A stretch of DNA of 46,375 nucleotides from an uncultured Flavobacteriales bacterium. GTDB taxonomy: Bacteria > Bacteroidota > Bacteroidia > Flavobacteriales_D > Sanyastnellaceae. Location of the stretch: positions 1 to 46,375 of the forward strand of contig CALSMK010000024.1 in the NCBI GenBank assembly GCA_943787435.1. Reading direction: 5' to 3'. Below the pieces are notes generated by a model. The model was given only the letters and a program-made list of their open reading frames with translations, was not told the origin of the DNA and searched no databases. A program made the translations under genes and the position numbers. Positions within the stretch are counted from its first letter, which is position 1. Each line of letters opens with the position of its first letter. Below are positions 27,201 to 34,466 of the stretch, one piece after another.

Positions 27201-29868
27201 TGTCGCCGTCCGTGTCGGTCAAGACGTTGTCGCAAGGACCACACCAACCGTCCAGTGAACCTGTGACGTAGATCGTCTCGTCGCCGTTCAATGCTGCATT
27301 GGCCATGTCCACTTGGAAGGTCACTGCGTATTCCGTGGCAGGAGATTCACATGTACCATCTGTGGTGCACTGACCAAAGCAAGTGCTCAATGTGATGTCT
27401 TCATTCACAGCTGCCAAAAGGCGGTCGTTGTAAGGTCCATTGGCGCACGGAAGTCCAATCAGGTTCTCCTTTGCATTCCAATCGCCGTTGTCGTTCGGGC
27501 TGTTCAGGTAAACATAATTACCGGAGTAACCCACAGGCACTGCAATTGTGACGGTCCATATGCCATCTTGGTCGGCATCAGACATGGCGTTGCCCTGCGC
27601 TCCTCCGAAGTAGTCACCACCACCAACAAACATGCCGTTGGGTCCTACAGTAATGTTGGCTGTGTTGACATTGAAGGTCACGTCAGCCGTCTCTCCTGAG
27701 GGGGGGCCTGAACCCGTTCCATCGTTCCAGAAGTAGAGGTTGTCGTAATAGACGTCCCAGCCAGCTCCGTTGGCTGACCCGTCAGCGTTGAACTGACCGT
27801 CAAACTTCATCTGGAAGACATTGTCCCAAGACATTCCCTCAAAGGAAGCCTTCGTCAAATCCACGCTGTTCCATGAACCAGGAGTCAGGGGAACCTCCAC
27901 CAAAAACTCGCCAGCGCCAGTACCTCCATTGACCGGAGTCACTTTCAACATGCGGTCATTGTCGGCAGCCACCCAAACGTCCAAGTGGAGGTGGGTCATG
28001 CCAGACAAGTCTGCAGACACGAGGTCCGTGCCCTGGTAGTTGAAGTTGGCATACTCCATCACCGCATTGCCGGTGCCTGGATCAAACTCCGTATTCACCG
28101 TACCGGACTGTCCCCAGCCTGGGTTGTAGTTGCTGGCGATGTTGTCGTATGAACCACCATACACGCTCACCACGTCACCCGCATCCAATGTGGGGTCCGC
28201 TGCGTTGTCCGTTGGGGTTGCATCACCACCGCCGCCACCGCCGCCTTCATTGTTTTGCTCGTCGCAAGTGCCGCAGTAGTCGAAGCACTGTACATCCAAG
28301 ACCATGTCCGCCTCACCCAAGGTGAATCCGCGGTTGCCGTTGTTGTCGGTGGGCACAAAGTCACACGCGGTGCCTCCGATGTTCTGCTCGTCTCCGCCCC
28401 AAGCGTTGATCATGTACTTGAACTCGTAGTCTCCGGGAACCAGATTGACCACACCAGTGTAGACATTGTCGCCGTCCGTGTCGGTCAAGACGTTGTCGCA
28501 AGGACCACACCAACCGTCCAGTGAACCTGTGACGTAGATCGTCTCGTCGCCGTTCAATGCTGCATTGGCCATGTCCACTTGGAAGGTCACTGCGTATTCC
28601 GTGGCAGGAGATTCACATGTACCATCTGTGGTGCACTGACCAAAGCAAGTGCTCAATGTGATGTCTTCATTCACAGCTGCCAAAAGGCGATCGTTGTAAG
28701 GTCCATTGGCGCACGGAAGTCCAATCAGGTTCTCCTTTGCATTCCAATCGCCGTTGTCGTTCGGGCTGTTCAGGTAAACATAATTGCCGGAGTAACCCAC
28801 AGGCACTGCAATTGTGACGGTCCATATGCCATCCTGGTCGGCATCAGACATGGCGTTGCCCTGCGCTCCTCCGAAGTAGTCACCACCACCAACAAACATG
28901 CCGTTGGGTCCTACAGTAATGTTGGCTGTGTTGACATTGAAGGTCACGTCAGCCGTCTCTCCTGAGGGGGGGCCTGAACCCGTTCCATCGTTCCAGAAGT
29001 AGAGGTTGTCGTAATAGACGTCCCAGCCAGCTCCGTTGGCTGACCCGTCAGCGTTGAACTGACCGTCAAACTTCATCTGGAAGACATTGTCCCAAGACAT
29101 TCCCTCAAAGGAAGCCTTCGTCAAATCCACGCTGTTCCATGAACCAGGAGTCAGGGGAACCTCCACCAAAAACTCGCCAGCGCCAGTACCTCCATTGACC
29201 GGAGTCACTTTCAACATGCGGTCATTGTCGGCAGCCACCCAAACGTCCAAGTGGAGGTGGGTCATGCCAGACAAGTCTGCAGACACGAGGTCCGTGCCCT
29301 GGTAGTTGAAGTTGGCATACTCCATCACCGCATTGCCGGTGCCTGGATCAAACTCCGTATTCACCGTACCGGACTGTCCCCAGCCTGGGTTGTAGTTGCT
29401 GGCGATGTTGTCGTATGAACCACCATACACGCTCACCACGTCACCCGCATCCAATGTGGGGTCCGCTGCGTTGTCCGTTGGGGTTGTGCTGGAAGCAGCC
29501 TCGACAATGATGGTGCCCACCATGCCAGCGGCCGCGTGGGATCCAATGCTGCAATCATAGTTATAGGTGCCAGGAATGGTCAGGCTGATCGTCCCCATGC
29601 ATGCTCCTTCGGTTGTGCCACTGTTGGCGCCAAGGGAGAAAGATTCTGGGTTGTTCCATGTATCACCGATGGTGCTGGCAGTGCCGTTGACATTGTGAAA
29701 ACCTGCTTCATTCACGAAAGCGATGGTTTCCCCGGCCGTCACGGTCAATGTTGAAGGGGTGTAGTAGAAACTGCCAGCGAGGACCGTGTGGTCTGCTCCT
29801 GTGCAGTCTTGAGCTTGAGCAATGCCGAAGCTGAACACGGCAAGACATAACAGCAAAAAGTTGCGCAT
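24262..29868 (-). CDS. Giant secreted modular protein: cupredoxin, carbohydrate-binding-like repeats, dockerin-like tail
   Basis: 1868 residues. ATG 29868 gives signal peptide MRNFLLLCLAVFSFGIAQAQ. Residues about 20-125 are a plastocyanin-like domain with copper ligands in GFHNVNG and YDCSIGSHAAAGM (Cys, His, Met). Two identical 412-residue units follow (about 128-540 and 550-961), separated by a poly-Gly linker. Each unit has a beta-sandwich module (YNPGWGQSGTVN; NFNYQGTDL; FQMKFDGQFN; VYYDNLYFW) like those attached to flavobacterial glycoside hydrolases, plus two starch-binding-like E-set modules (VTFQVDMANAAL; VYTGVVNLVPGDYEFKYMIN). A diverged third unit (about 1095-1260) and further E-set modules alternate with five Cys repeats. 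The end is CPTDIDGDGSTAVGDLLVIL...ICE, not a T9SS domain. No catalytic motif was found. It may bind glycans at the surface. A strong terminator follows. Confidence 0.8.
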   Translation of the reverse strand: MRNFLLLCLAVFSFGIAQAQDCTGADHTVLAGSFYYTPSTLTVTAGETIAFVNEAGFHNVNGTASTIGDTWNNPESFSLGANSGTTEGACMGTISLTIPGTYNYDCSIGSHAAAGMVGTIIVEAASSTTPTDNAADPTLDAGDVVSVYGGSYDNIASNYNPGWGQSGTVNTEFDPGTGNAVMEYANFNYQGTDLVSADLSGMTHLHLDVWVAADNDRMLKVTPVNGGTGAGEFLVEVPLTPGSWNSVDLTKASFEGMSWDNVFQMKFDGQFNADGSANGAGWDVYYDNLYFWNDGTGSGPPSGETADVTFNVNTANITVGPNGMFVGGGDYFGGAQGNAMSDADQDGIWTVTIAVPVGYSGNYVYLNSPNDNGDWNAKENLIGLPCANGPYNDRLLAAVNEDITLSTCFGQCTTDGTCESPATEYAVTFQVDMANAALNGDETIYVTGSLDGWCGPCDNVLTDTDGDNVYTGVVNLVPGDYEFKYMINAWGGDEQNIGGTACDFVPTDNNGNRGFTLGEADMVLDVQCFDYCGTCDEQNNEGGGGGGGDATPTDNAADPTLDAGDVVSVYGGSYDNIASNYNPGWGQSGTVNTEFDPGTGNAVMEYANFNYQGTDLVSADLSGMTHLHLDVWVAADNDRMLKVTPVNGGTGAGEFLVEVPLTPGSWNSVDLTKASFEGMSWDNVFQMKFDGQFNADGSANGAGWDVYYDNLYFWNDGTGSGPPSGETADVTFNVNTANITVGPNGMFVGGGDYFGGAQGNAMSDADQDGIWTVTIAVPVGYSGNYVYLNSPNDNGDWNAKENLIGLPCANGPYNDRLLAAVNEDITLSTCFGQCTTDGTCESPATEYAVTFQVDMANAALNGDETIYVTGSLDGWCGPCDNVLTDTDGDNVYTGVVNLVPGDYEFKYMINAWGGDEQNIGGTACDFVPTDNNGNRGFTLGEADMVLDVQCFDYCGTCDEQNNQETVDITWTVNMSNEEVSTQGVFLAGGGNFGNPGDNPLTDNGDGTWTITQTVPSGFSSFYIFTNGACGDYSCKEQLGGLPCGVPANFNDRQVVNITEDTTFNFCFGECGTDGNCEGGNGGGGGGDGPTDNAADPAQDASNVISVYSGSYDDIATNYNPGWGQSGSVNPEYDPGTGNLVLAYTNFNYQGTDLAAVNASAMEFLHIDIWVAADSDRLVKVSPINNGDGAGEFLVEVPVTPGSWNSVDLPKSAFEGMTWDNVFQMKFDGQFNSDGSANAAPQDIYLDNIYFYSGAPSGGGDVAVTFSVDMNNYGGSFDTLNVSGTWNNFCGTCNAMTDEDEDGIWTTTIELPEGANYRYKYQVDAWSDQEDLAPGDNPIGPCVVKEGGFTNRDLDVIGGGDMILDTVCWGTCLACVGANDVAGCNDESASNYDSAATANDGSCVYSVTLSVNMNEYALAATDTVHLNGEFTLNGDAWCGTCNPMSDDDEDGVWTLTLDLPSDYYEYKFTVNGWNAQENLAGLSPCVTENFGFTNRVLQLFGNQSEAQVCWNSCSDCEGTGEILGCTDSGAVNYSAAATSDDGSCEYNVTFQVDMSSENPTSEDAVYVHGSFVGWCGVCVPMTDDDEDGIYTVTVVMAAGDAEYKFKLNDGEETLTIGAPCDFNPNDTYANRGLTVSGDATLDVVCYSSCYACDVVSGCTNSNASNYNADAIADDGSCLFTVTLRLDMNLQEVSASGVHVAGSFQGWTPGSTMMTSPGLDLYEYTLQVAAGAYQFIYINGNDWPGQETVPAECGVDNGLGGYNREFVVAGDNLVLDVVCFSSCTACAGCTDPLSAEFSPWAGEDDGSCATDIVFGCTYNDADNYSPSANMEDGTCEFSGSSSCPTDIDGDGSTAVGDLLVILGAFGQICE
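26984..28220 (-). repeat. 1237-bp direct repeat, copy B (C-terminal copy)
   Basis: Matches 28250-29486 over its full length with three base differences found by eye: 27423 vs 28689, 27520 vs 28786 and 27569 vs 28835. All three are synonymous, so the two encoded units are identical in sequence. The period is 1266 bp. Confidence 0.97.
28250..29486 (-). repeat. 1237-bp direct repeat, copy A (N-terminal copy)
   Basis: The partner of 26984-28220. The copies are separated by 29 bp (28221-28249) that encode a run of glycines followed by Asp-Ala. Unit boundaries coincide with domain boundaries. Confidence 0.97.
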
Positions 29869-29884
29869 AGTGGTTGGGTTACGA

Positions 29885-29940
29885 TTAGGGTTAATCCTAA
29901 GCACGGCAATATAGAACGCAGAAGGTGTACATCGTACACC
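29885..29940. promoter_or_regulatory. Two palindromes upstream of the giant gene
   Basis: TTAGGGTTAATCCTAA (29885-29900) is palindromic except for one base pair. GGTGTAC-ATC-GTACACC (29924-29940) is a perfect 7-bp inverted repeat. They lie about 17 and 56 bp before the ATG at 29868, on either side of a TATATTG -7-like box (about 29907-29913, minus strand). Operator sites for a dimeric regulator are plausible; neither motif is recognised. Confidence 0.4.
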
Positions 29941-30066
29941 AACTCCATGAAAAGGGTCACGACATATTCAATGGCGGCCGGGAGAAGACATATAATCAAC
30001 CTTTAACGCCCAATCCCGGGCCGAGAACACGTCAAGTCAACAGATACAAATTTGTTGACAGCGGAC

Positions 30067-31413
30067 TCACACCATCTCCTCCTTTTTCACGAGCAGATTG
30101 AGCCCTCCCGCCACCACAAGACTGATGCCGGCCAACAACATGGTTTGAATCACGTCTTCACCCAAAAAGGTTTTGTAAGCCCAATTGATGCCACCCAAAG
30201 CCGCCACAATCTGTGGAATCACAATGAACATGTTGAACACCCCCATGCCCACCCCCATTTTCTGAGGGTCAACCGCTCCAGAAAGCATCGCGTAGGGCAT
30301 GCTCAGCATGCTTCCCCAAGCCAAGCCAACCAGGGCGAAGCTCCACTTCAAGTTGCCTGCACTTTCAGGGGTCCACCACATCATAGAGATGAACCCAAGT
30401 CCCCCCATGACCAAGCTCACGAGATGGGTCCACCGCCGATCCAGACCCCTCCTTGAGGTCCAAATGGACAGCAAAAGCGCAAAGGCCATACTGCTCAAGC
30501 CATAGACCCCCATCGCACTCGACACTGAATTCGCCGCTGCGTTGAAGGCTGCATTCTTCGCCTCGTATTGGACCACCCCTTCCATGGGAAGCGGTGCTTG
30601 AAACACAAACTCGGTCAAAGCGGGCGTGGCGTAAGACCACATGGTGAAAAATGCGAACCAACTGAAAAACTGGACCGCTCCTAATTTGATCATCACCGGC
30701 GGCATGCTCCGAATAAACCCCATGATTTCAATGAACCCGGCTCCAAACCCGCGCGTCTGCTCTTTGGCCTTTTGAAACGCATCCATATCTGCCGGAGGCT
30801 CCTCGGTTGTGGTGAACACCGTGATCAGAATGCTCGACATGAAAACAAATGCCCCGATGGCAAATGACACAAATACGCTGTCCGGGATTTCTCCCACCCC
30901 CGCTTCATTGGCCACGCCCAATTTGGTCACCATCCAAGGCAGGTTGGAGGCCACCCAAGTGCCAATGCCAATGATCAAGGTCTGCAACACAAATCCATAA
31001 TTGCGCTGACCATCGGGGAGTTTATCGGCCACCAAAGCTCGAAAAGGCTCCATGCTGATGTTGATGCTCGCATCCAAGACCCACAAGAACCCAGCGGCCA
31101 TCCACAAGGCACTGCTGTATGGCATGAAAAACAGGGCAACAGAACTCAATACCGCTCCAATCAAGAAGTAGGGACGCCTGCGCCCCCACCTCGGGTGCCA
31201 TGTTCGATCACTCAAGTGCCCGATGATGGGCTGAACAATCAGTCCAGTCAGAGGAGCGGCAATCCACAACATGGGAATGTCGTCTTGGGAAGCACCCAGG
31301 GTCTGGAAGATTCTCGACATGTTTCCTCCTTGCAGAGCAAATCCAAATTGAATGCCGAGAAAACCGAAACTCATGTTCCAGATTTCCCAGAAGGAAAGTT
31401 GCTTGTTCTTCAT
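30067..31413 (-). CDS. MFS transporter, SLC45/sugar-cation-symport-like
   Basis: 448 residues with about 12 hydrophobic segments. The opening MKNKQLSFWEIWNMSFGFLGIQFGFALQ, then PLTGLIVQPIIGHLSDRTW and GRRRPYFLIGAVLSSVALFFMP, is characteristic of bacterial relatives of the SLC45 / glycoside-pentoside-hexuronide type transporters for maltose or sucrose. The RhxGRRRP loop between helices 2 and 3 is well conserved. ATG 31413 is chosen because the longer reading (31482) adds 23 residues through the terminator hairpin. Its position between secreted proteins with carbohydrate-binding-like modules suggests uptake of an oligosaccharide, which is inference. Confidence 0.87.
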   Translation of the reverse strand: MKNKQLSFWEIWNMSFGFLGIQFGFALQGGNMSRIFQTLGASQDDIPMLWIAAPLTGLIVQPIIGHLSDRTWHPRWGRRRPYFLIGAVLSSVALFFMPYSSALWMAAGFLWVLDASINISMEPFRALVADKLPDGQRNYGFVLQTLIIGIGTWVASNLPWMVTKLGVANEAGVGEIPDSVFVSFAIGAFVFMSSILITVFTTTEEPPADMDAFQKAKEQTRGFGAGFIEIMGFIRSMPPVMIKLGAVQFFSWFAFFTMWSYATPALTEFVFQAPLPMEGVVQYEAKNAAFNAAANSVSSAMGVYGLSSMAFALLLSIWTSRRGLDRRWTHLVSLVMGGLGFISMMWWTPESAGNLKWSFALVGLAWGSMLSMPYAMLSGAVDPQKMGVGMGVFNMFIVIPQIVAALGGINWAYKTFLGEDVIQTMLLAGISLVVAGGLNLLVKKEEMV

Positions 31414-31422
31414 GTTGGGTCC

Positions 31423-31457
31423 AAAAAAAATGCCCCCGACCCAGTGGCCGGAGGCAT
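31423..31457 (-). terminator. Terminator after the MopE-like secreted protein gene
   Basis: Stem ATGCCcCCG (31430-31438) with CGGaGGCAT (31449-31457), one mismatch, 10-nt loop. On the minus strand it is followed by eight T (31423-31430). It lies 30 nt after the stop at 31487 and only 10 nt before the MFS start. Confidence 0.75.
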
Positions 31458-31486
31458 CAAATGTAATTCTGAAGCTCCTCAATGGA

Positions 31487-34273
31487 TCATTCGCAGTCGG
31501 AGCTGAAGAATGTCAAGAACACCAGCAAATCTCCCGCACCAATGGAACCATTGGCGTCAAAGTCTGCAGGACACCCTGCGTCAATGGTAAAGGTGCAAGT
31601 GCCGTTGTCGCGGTTTGCAATGGGCTCAAAGTTGTTGGCATCGCTGTACGTGCAGCCGTCCAAAATGATGGAGATACAAGTCCCCTCTGCAAAGGTGTTT
31701 GCGCTGGCATCGAACTCCAAGTAGGCGGGGTCTGTGCAACCACTGCTGATCGCCGTGGCACAGCTTCCGTCGTCGACATCTGCTGAAGGGTCAAATTCTA
31801 AGAAAGACTCGTCTTGACAGCCACCATAGAGGCAGGCTCCGTTTTCGCGGTTTGCAGCAGGATCGAAGTTGAACGCATCTGCATACGTGCATCCCAAAAC
31901 CACCAAAGTGACACAATCCGATGCCTCTGAAAGATTCGCAGCCTCATCAAACTCGAGGTAGTTGGGGTCAGTACAACCGGAAACGATCAAGGTTGTACAA
32001 GACGCATTGTCGGAGTTGGCGTTGCCGTCAAACTCGAGGTAATTGGGGTCCGTGCATCCTTCGAAGATGCAAGTGCCGTCATCCGCCGTGTTGTCTTCTT
32101 CATAATTGGTTGCAGACGGATATGCGCATCCGACGCATGTGGTGAAATCACAATCACCACTGTCGGTGTTTGCACTTGGATCGAAGTTGCAGGCCGTGGC
32201 ATTCAAACATCCGTAAACAAAGACGGTGGTTCCTCCGTCCACAATCAAAGCGTCATCGGAATCGGCCTCTCCCCCACCTCCGCTGTCTGAAGCGGTCTCC
32301 GAAGACGTGGTCTCTGTGCTGCCATCAACGGTGCGCAGAGCTCCCCCTGCCACTGTATAGGTCAATCCAGCCTGCATGGTGAAAGACACCCCAACCGGCA
32401 ACGTCAAACGCGCAATCCTGACTGCATTGGCACAACCAGGTCGGTTGTAGAGCGCGGCACAGTGGTTTTCAGTCAGGCCATCGTCTTCTGAAGCCAAGGT
32501 CCAACCCAAGGTGTCCCCTTCATTGCTCAGCGCTTCGCTGTCGAAAACATCCTGATCTTCTACAGTGACCGGATCAAACCCAATGGGAGTCAAGTCTGGT
32601 CCATTGCCTACACTGCCCCCAATGGTCAACCAGCTGTCCCACAGGCAAGCGGTGTTGGTGTAGGTTAACCCATCGAATTCAACGGTTAAAGGAACCGCTC
32701 CATTGGGTGTCCATTGATCGCAGGCCTCGGATTGATACAAGGTGTCGAAAGCGGTGATGCGCAAGCGAACATCACCAGACTTCACACCAATCACGCTGTT
32801 GAGCTGCAAAGCATCCGGTGGCAGCAAGGCATATACCTCGTTGGTGTAGGTGCTTTCGTTGCCGTTGGCACCTTCAAAATCAATTTGAATGGGCGCAATC
32901 GCCAGAATTCCTGAATACAGGCAGTTGTCATCATTGGCAATGATGACCTCTGGATTGTAGTTGGTCGCCTCTGGGTCTGTGCAACCCGCACACGAGTCGT
33001 AATCGCATTCATCATCACTGGTGATGATGGCAAAGGCATCGTAGTTGCAGGCGCTTGGATTTCCACAGCCCACACAACTGATGAATTCACAGTTGTCTTC
33101 TTCCGGTCCGGCTTCAGGGTCATAGTTACAGGCATCGGGCTGACCGCAACCCGCCACTTCGTTTGGATCGATGCAGTTCCCGTTCAGGTCGGACTCGAAT
33201 AAATCGGGATTGGTGTCATCACAATCAATGGGCTGCGACAAATAGGCTTCTCCAAACTCAGAACAATTGATGTTGAAAGGAGACCCTATCACATCGTCCT
33301 CATCCGCGCTCCGGTAGCCATCATTGTCTACATCGCGGTAGCAGGACTCGCCACCGTTGCAATCGCCGTCAATTCCATCTCCCACAATGTCATAGGGGTT
33401 GCCTGGGTATGAAATGGCGCTGTTGTCATTGCAGTCTCCATCCACAGCCGCGTAGCCTTCGGGCACACCGCAGAGCACCACCGGGGTGGTTCCAAAACCG
33501 TCTCCGTCCAAGTCCACGTAGACTGTGTCCAGATATTCACAGGGTTCAGATTCACATGTCTGTCCAATTTGAAAGGTGAGCAGGGTATCGTTCACTTGAT
33601 CGCCATTGGGAAACAGCTGCAGGTTCAATTGACCAGACAATTCTCCAGATGTGGTAAACTGACCCAACAAAACCCGACCATTCTCATCCACCTCTCCATT
33701 GGTTTCTGCACTGGTGGTAAACCAGCTTCCACCGACGGCATCGTCCATGACGATGTTGCCTCCAGGCAATCCGTTACCCGGTTCAAATAGAGCTGCCCAT
33801 GGCTGCTCGGATGAGGCCACATACTGAACCGCATTCTCTCCTTCAGACAAGACAGCCGCTTCTTCAATGCCAATGGTGACATAACTGTCGTACACCAAAT
33901 TGGGAAAGGACGGATACAAGAAAGGGCTCCAGTTCGGAGAGACTGCTCCCAATGGATGCTGGTAAAACTCTGTGGTCGTATTGATCATCAGCGGAGAATC
34001 AACGTCTCCGAACACGGCAGTCACAAAGTCCATGGGCGACATGGATTCGAAATAAAGACGGTAGGTCGTCATGCCCGCGAGTTCTCCTGCATCTGCTCCG
34101 TGCACCTGAACCACTTCAGTGCTCATACAATATCCTCCTGCATCAGGATCGTAGTTGCAGGCGGCCTCATCCATGCACTGCGCGAGGAGACCTTGTCCAC
34201 TGCACATGAAAAACACGCCAAAAAGCACGGACAGTGTCAGGCCTAGAAAACGATTGGGGCGGGTCTTATTCAT
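31487..34273 (-). CDS. Secreted Cys-repeat protein with MopE-like metal-binding motifs and dockerin-like tail
   Basis: 928 residues with a signal peptide (LTLSVLFGVFFMCSGQGLLAQ). Residues about 50-230 hold a domain shared with the neighbouring gene at 34.5 kb (VVQVHGADAGELAGMTTYRL; YDSYVTIGIE; GRVLLGQFTTSG). Residues about 255-375 contain MopE-type putative metal-binding segments (YVDLDGDGFGT; DGDCNDN; GIDGDCNG; CYRDVDNDGY; IDCDDTNPD). About 12 Cys repeats are spread over the rest (for example GCLNATACNFDPSANTDSGD), several of a variant form PNYLEFD. A central beta region (about 455-640) includes CLWDSWLTIGG and could be a distant copy of the N-terminal domain. The end is CPADFDANGSIGAGDLLVFL...DCE; no T9SS domain is seen. 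Function unknown, probably a calcium-stabilised surface protein. Confidence 0.75.
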   Translation of the reverse strand: MNKTRPNRFLGLTLSVLFGVFFMCSGQGLLAQCMDEAACNYDPDAGGYCMSTEVVQVHGADAGELAGMTTYRLYFESMSPMDFVTAVFGDVDSPLMINTTTEFYQHPLGAVSPNWSPFLYPSFPNLVYDSYVTIGIEEAAVLSEGENAVQYVASSEQPWAALFEPGNGLPGGNIVMDDAVGGSWFTTSAETNGEVDENGRVLLGQFTTSGELSGQLNLQLFPNGDQVNDTLLTFQIGQTCESEPCEYLDTVYVDLDGDGFGTTPVVLCGVPEGYAAVDGDCNDNSAISYPGNPYDIVGDGIDGDCNGGESCYRDVDNDGYRSADEDDVIGSPFNINCSEFGEAYLSQPIDCDDTNPDLFESDLNGNCIDPNEVAGCGQPDACNYDPEAGPEEDNCEFISCVGCGNPSACNYDAFAIITSDDECDYDSCAGCTDPEATNYNPEVIIANDDNCLYSGILAIAPIQIDFEGANGNESTYTNEVYALLPPDALQLNSVIGVKSGDVRLRITAFDTLYQSEACDQWTPNGAVPLTVEFDGLTYTNTACLWDSWLTIGGSVGNGPDLTPIGFDPVTVEDQDVFDSEALSNEGDTLGWTLASEDDGLTENHCAALYNRPGCANAVRIARLTLPVGVSFTMQAGLTYTVAGGALRTVDGSTETTSSETASDSGGGGEADSDDALIVDGGTTVFVYGCLNATACNFDPSANTDSGDCDFTTCVGCAYPSATNYEEDNTADDGTCIFEGCTDPNYLEFDGNANSDNASCTTLIVSGCTDPNYLEFDEAANLSEASDCVTLVVLGCTYADAFNFDPAANRENGACLYGGCQDESFLEFDPSADVDDGSCATAISSGCTDPAYLEFDASANTFAEGTCISIILDGCTYSDANNFEPIANRDNGTCTFTIDAGCPADFDANGSIGAGDLLVFLTFFSSDCE

Positions 34274-34450
34274 CGCAGAAGTGTTTGAGCTCCTTGAATT
34301 TACTCCTAACCGCGCCTTGAGAAAAGCTGACCTTTGTCAGCGTTTGTGTAAGTTCGACGAACGGGCCGTTTAAACGCACCAAATGGCCCGCACGGCATGA
34401 CCTTGTGCGGACCACTTGACAATTGTCAGTTTTTAAATGGGGCTTAAGCT

Positions 34451-34466
34451 TCCCCGAAGCGGGGGA
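34451..34466 (-). terminator. Possible weak terminator after the 34.5-kb gene
   Basis: TCCCCG (34451-34456) can pair with CGGGGGA (34460-34466) with one bulged base and a 3-nt loop, directly after the stop codon. The following minus-strand sequence has only a short T run, so this is weak. Confidence 0.3.

Noticed and set aside
26984-29486. Transposon or CRISPR-like repeat
   Set aside because: The direct repeats are in frame within one gene and correspond to whole protein units.
24262-29868. T9SS sorting domain at the end of the giant protein
   Set aside because: The last 90 residues lack the PNP...GxYxxxV pattern seen in the three genuine T9SS cargo proteins here.
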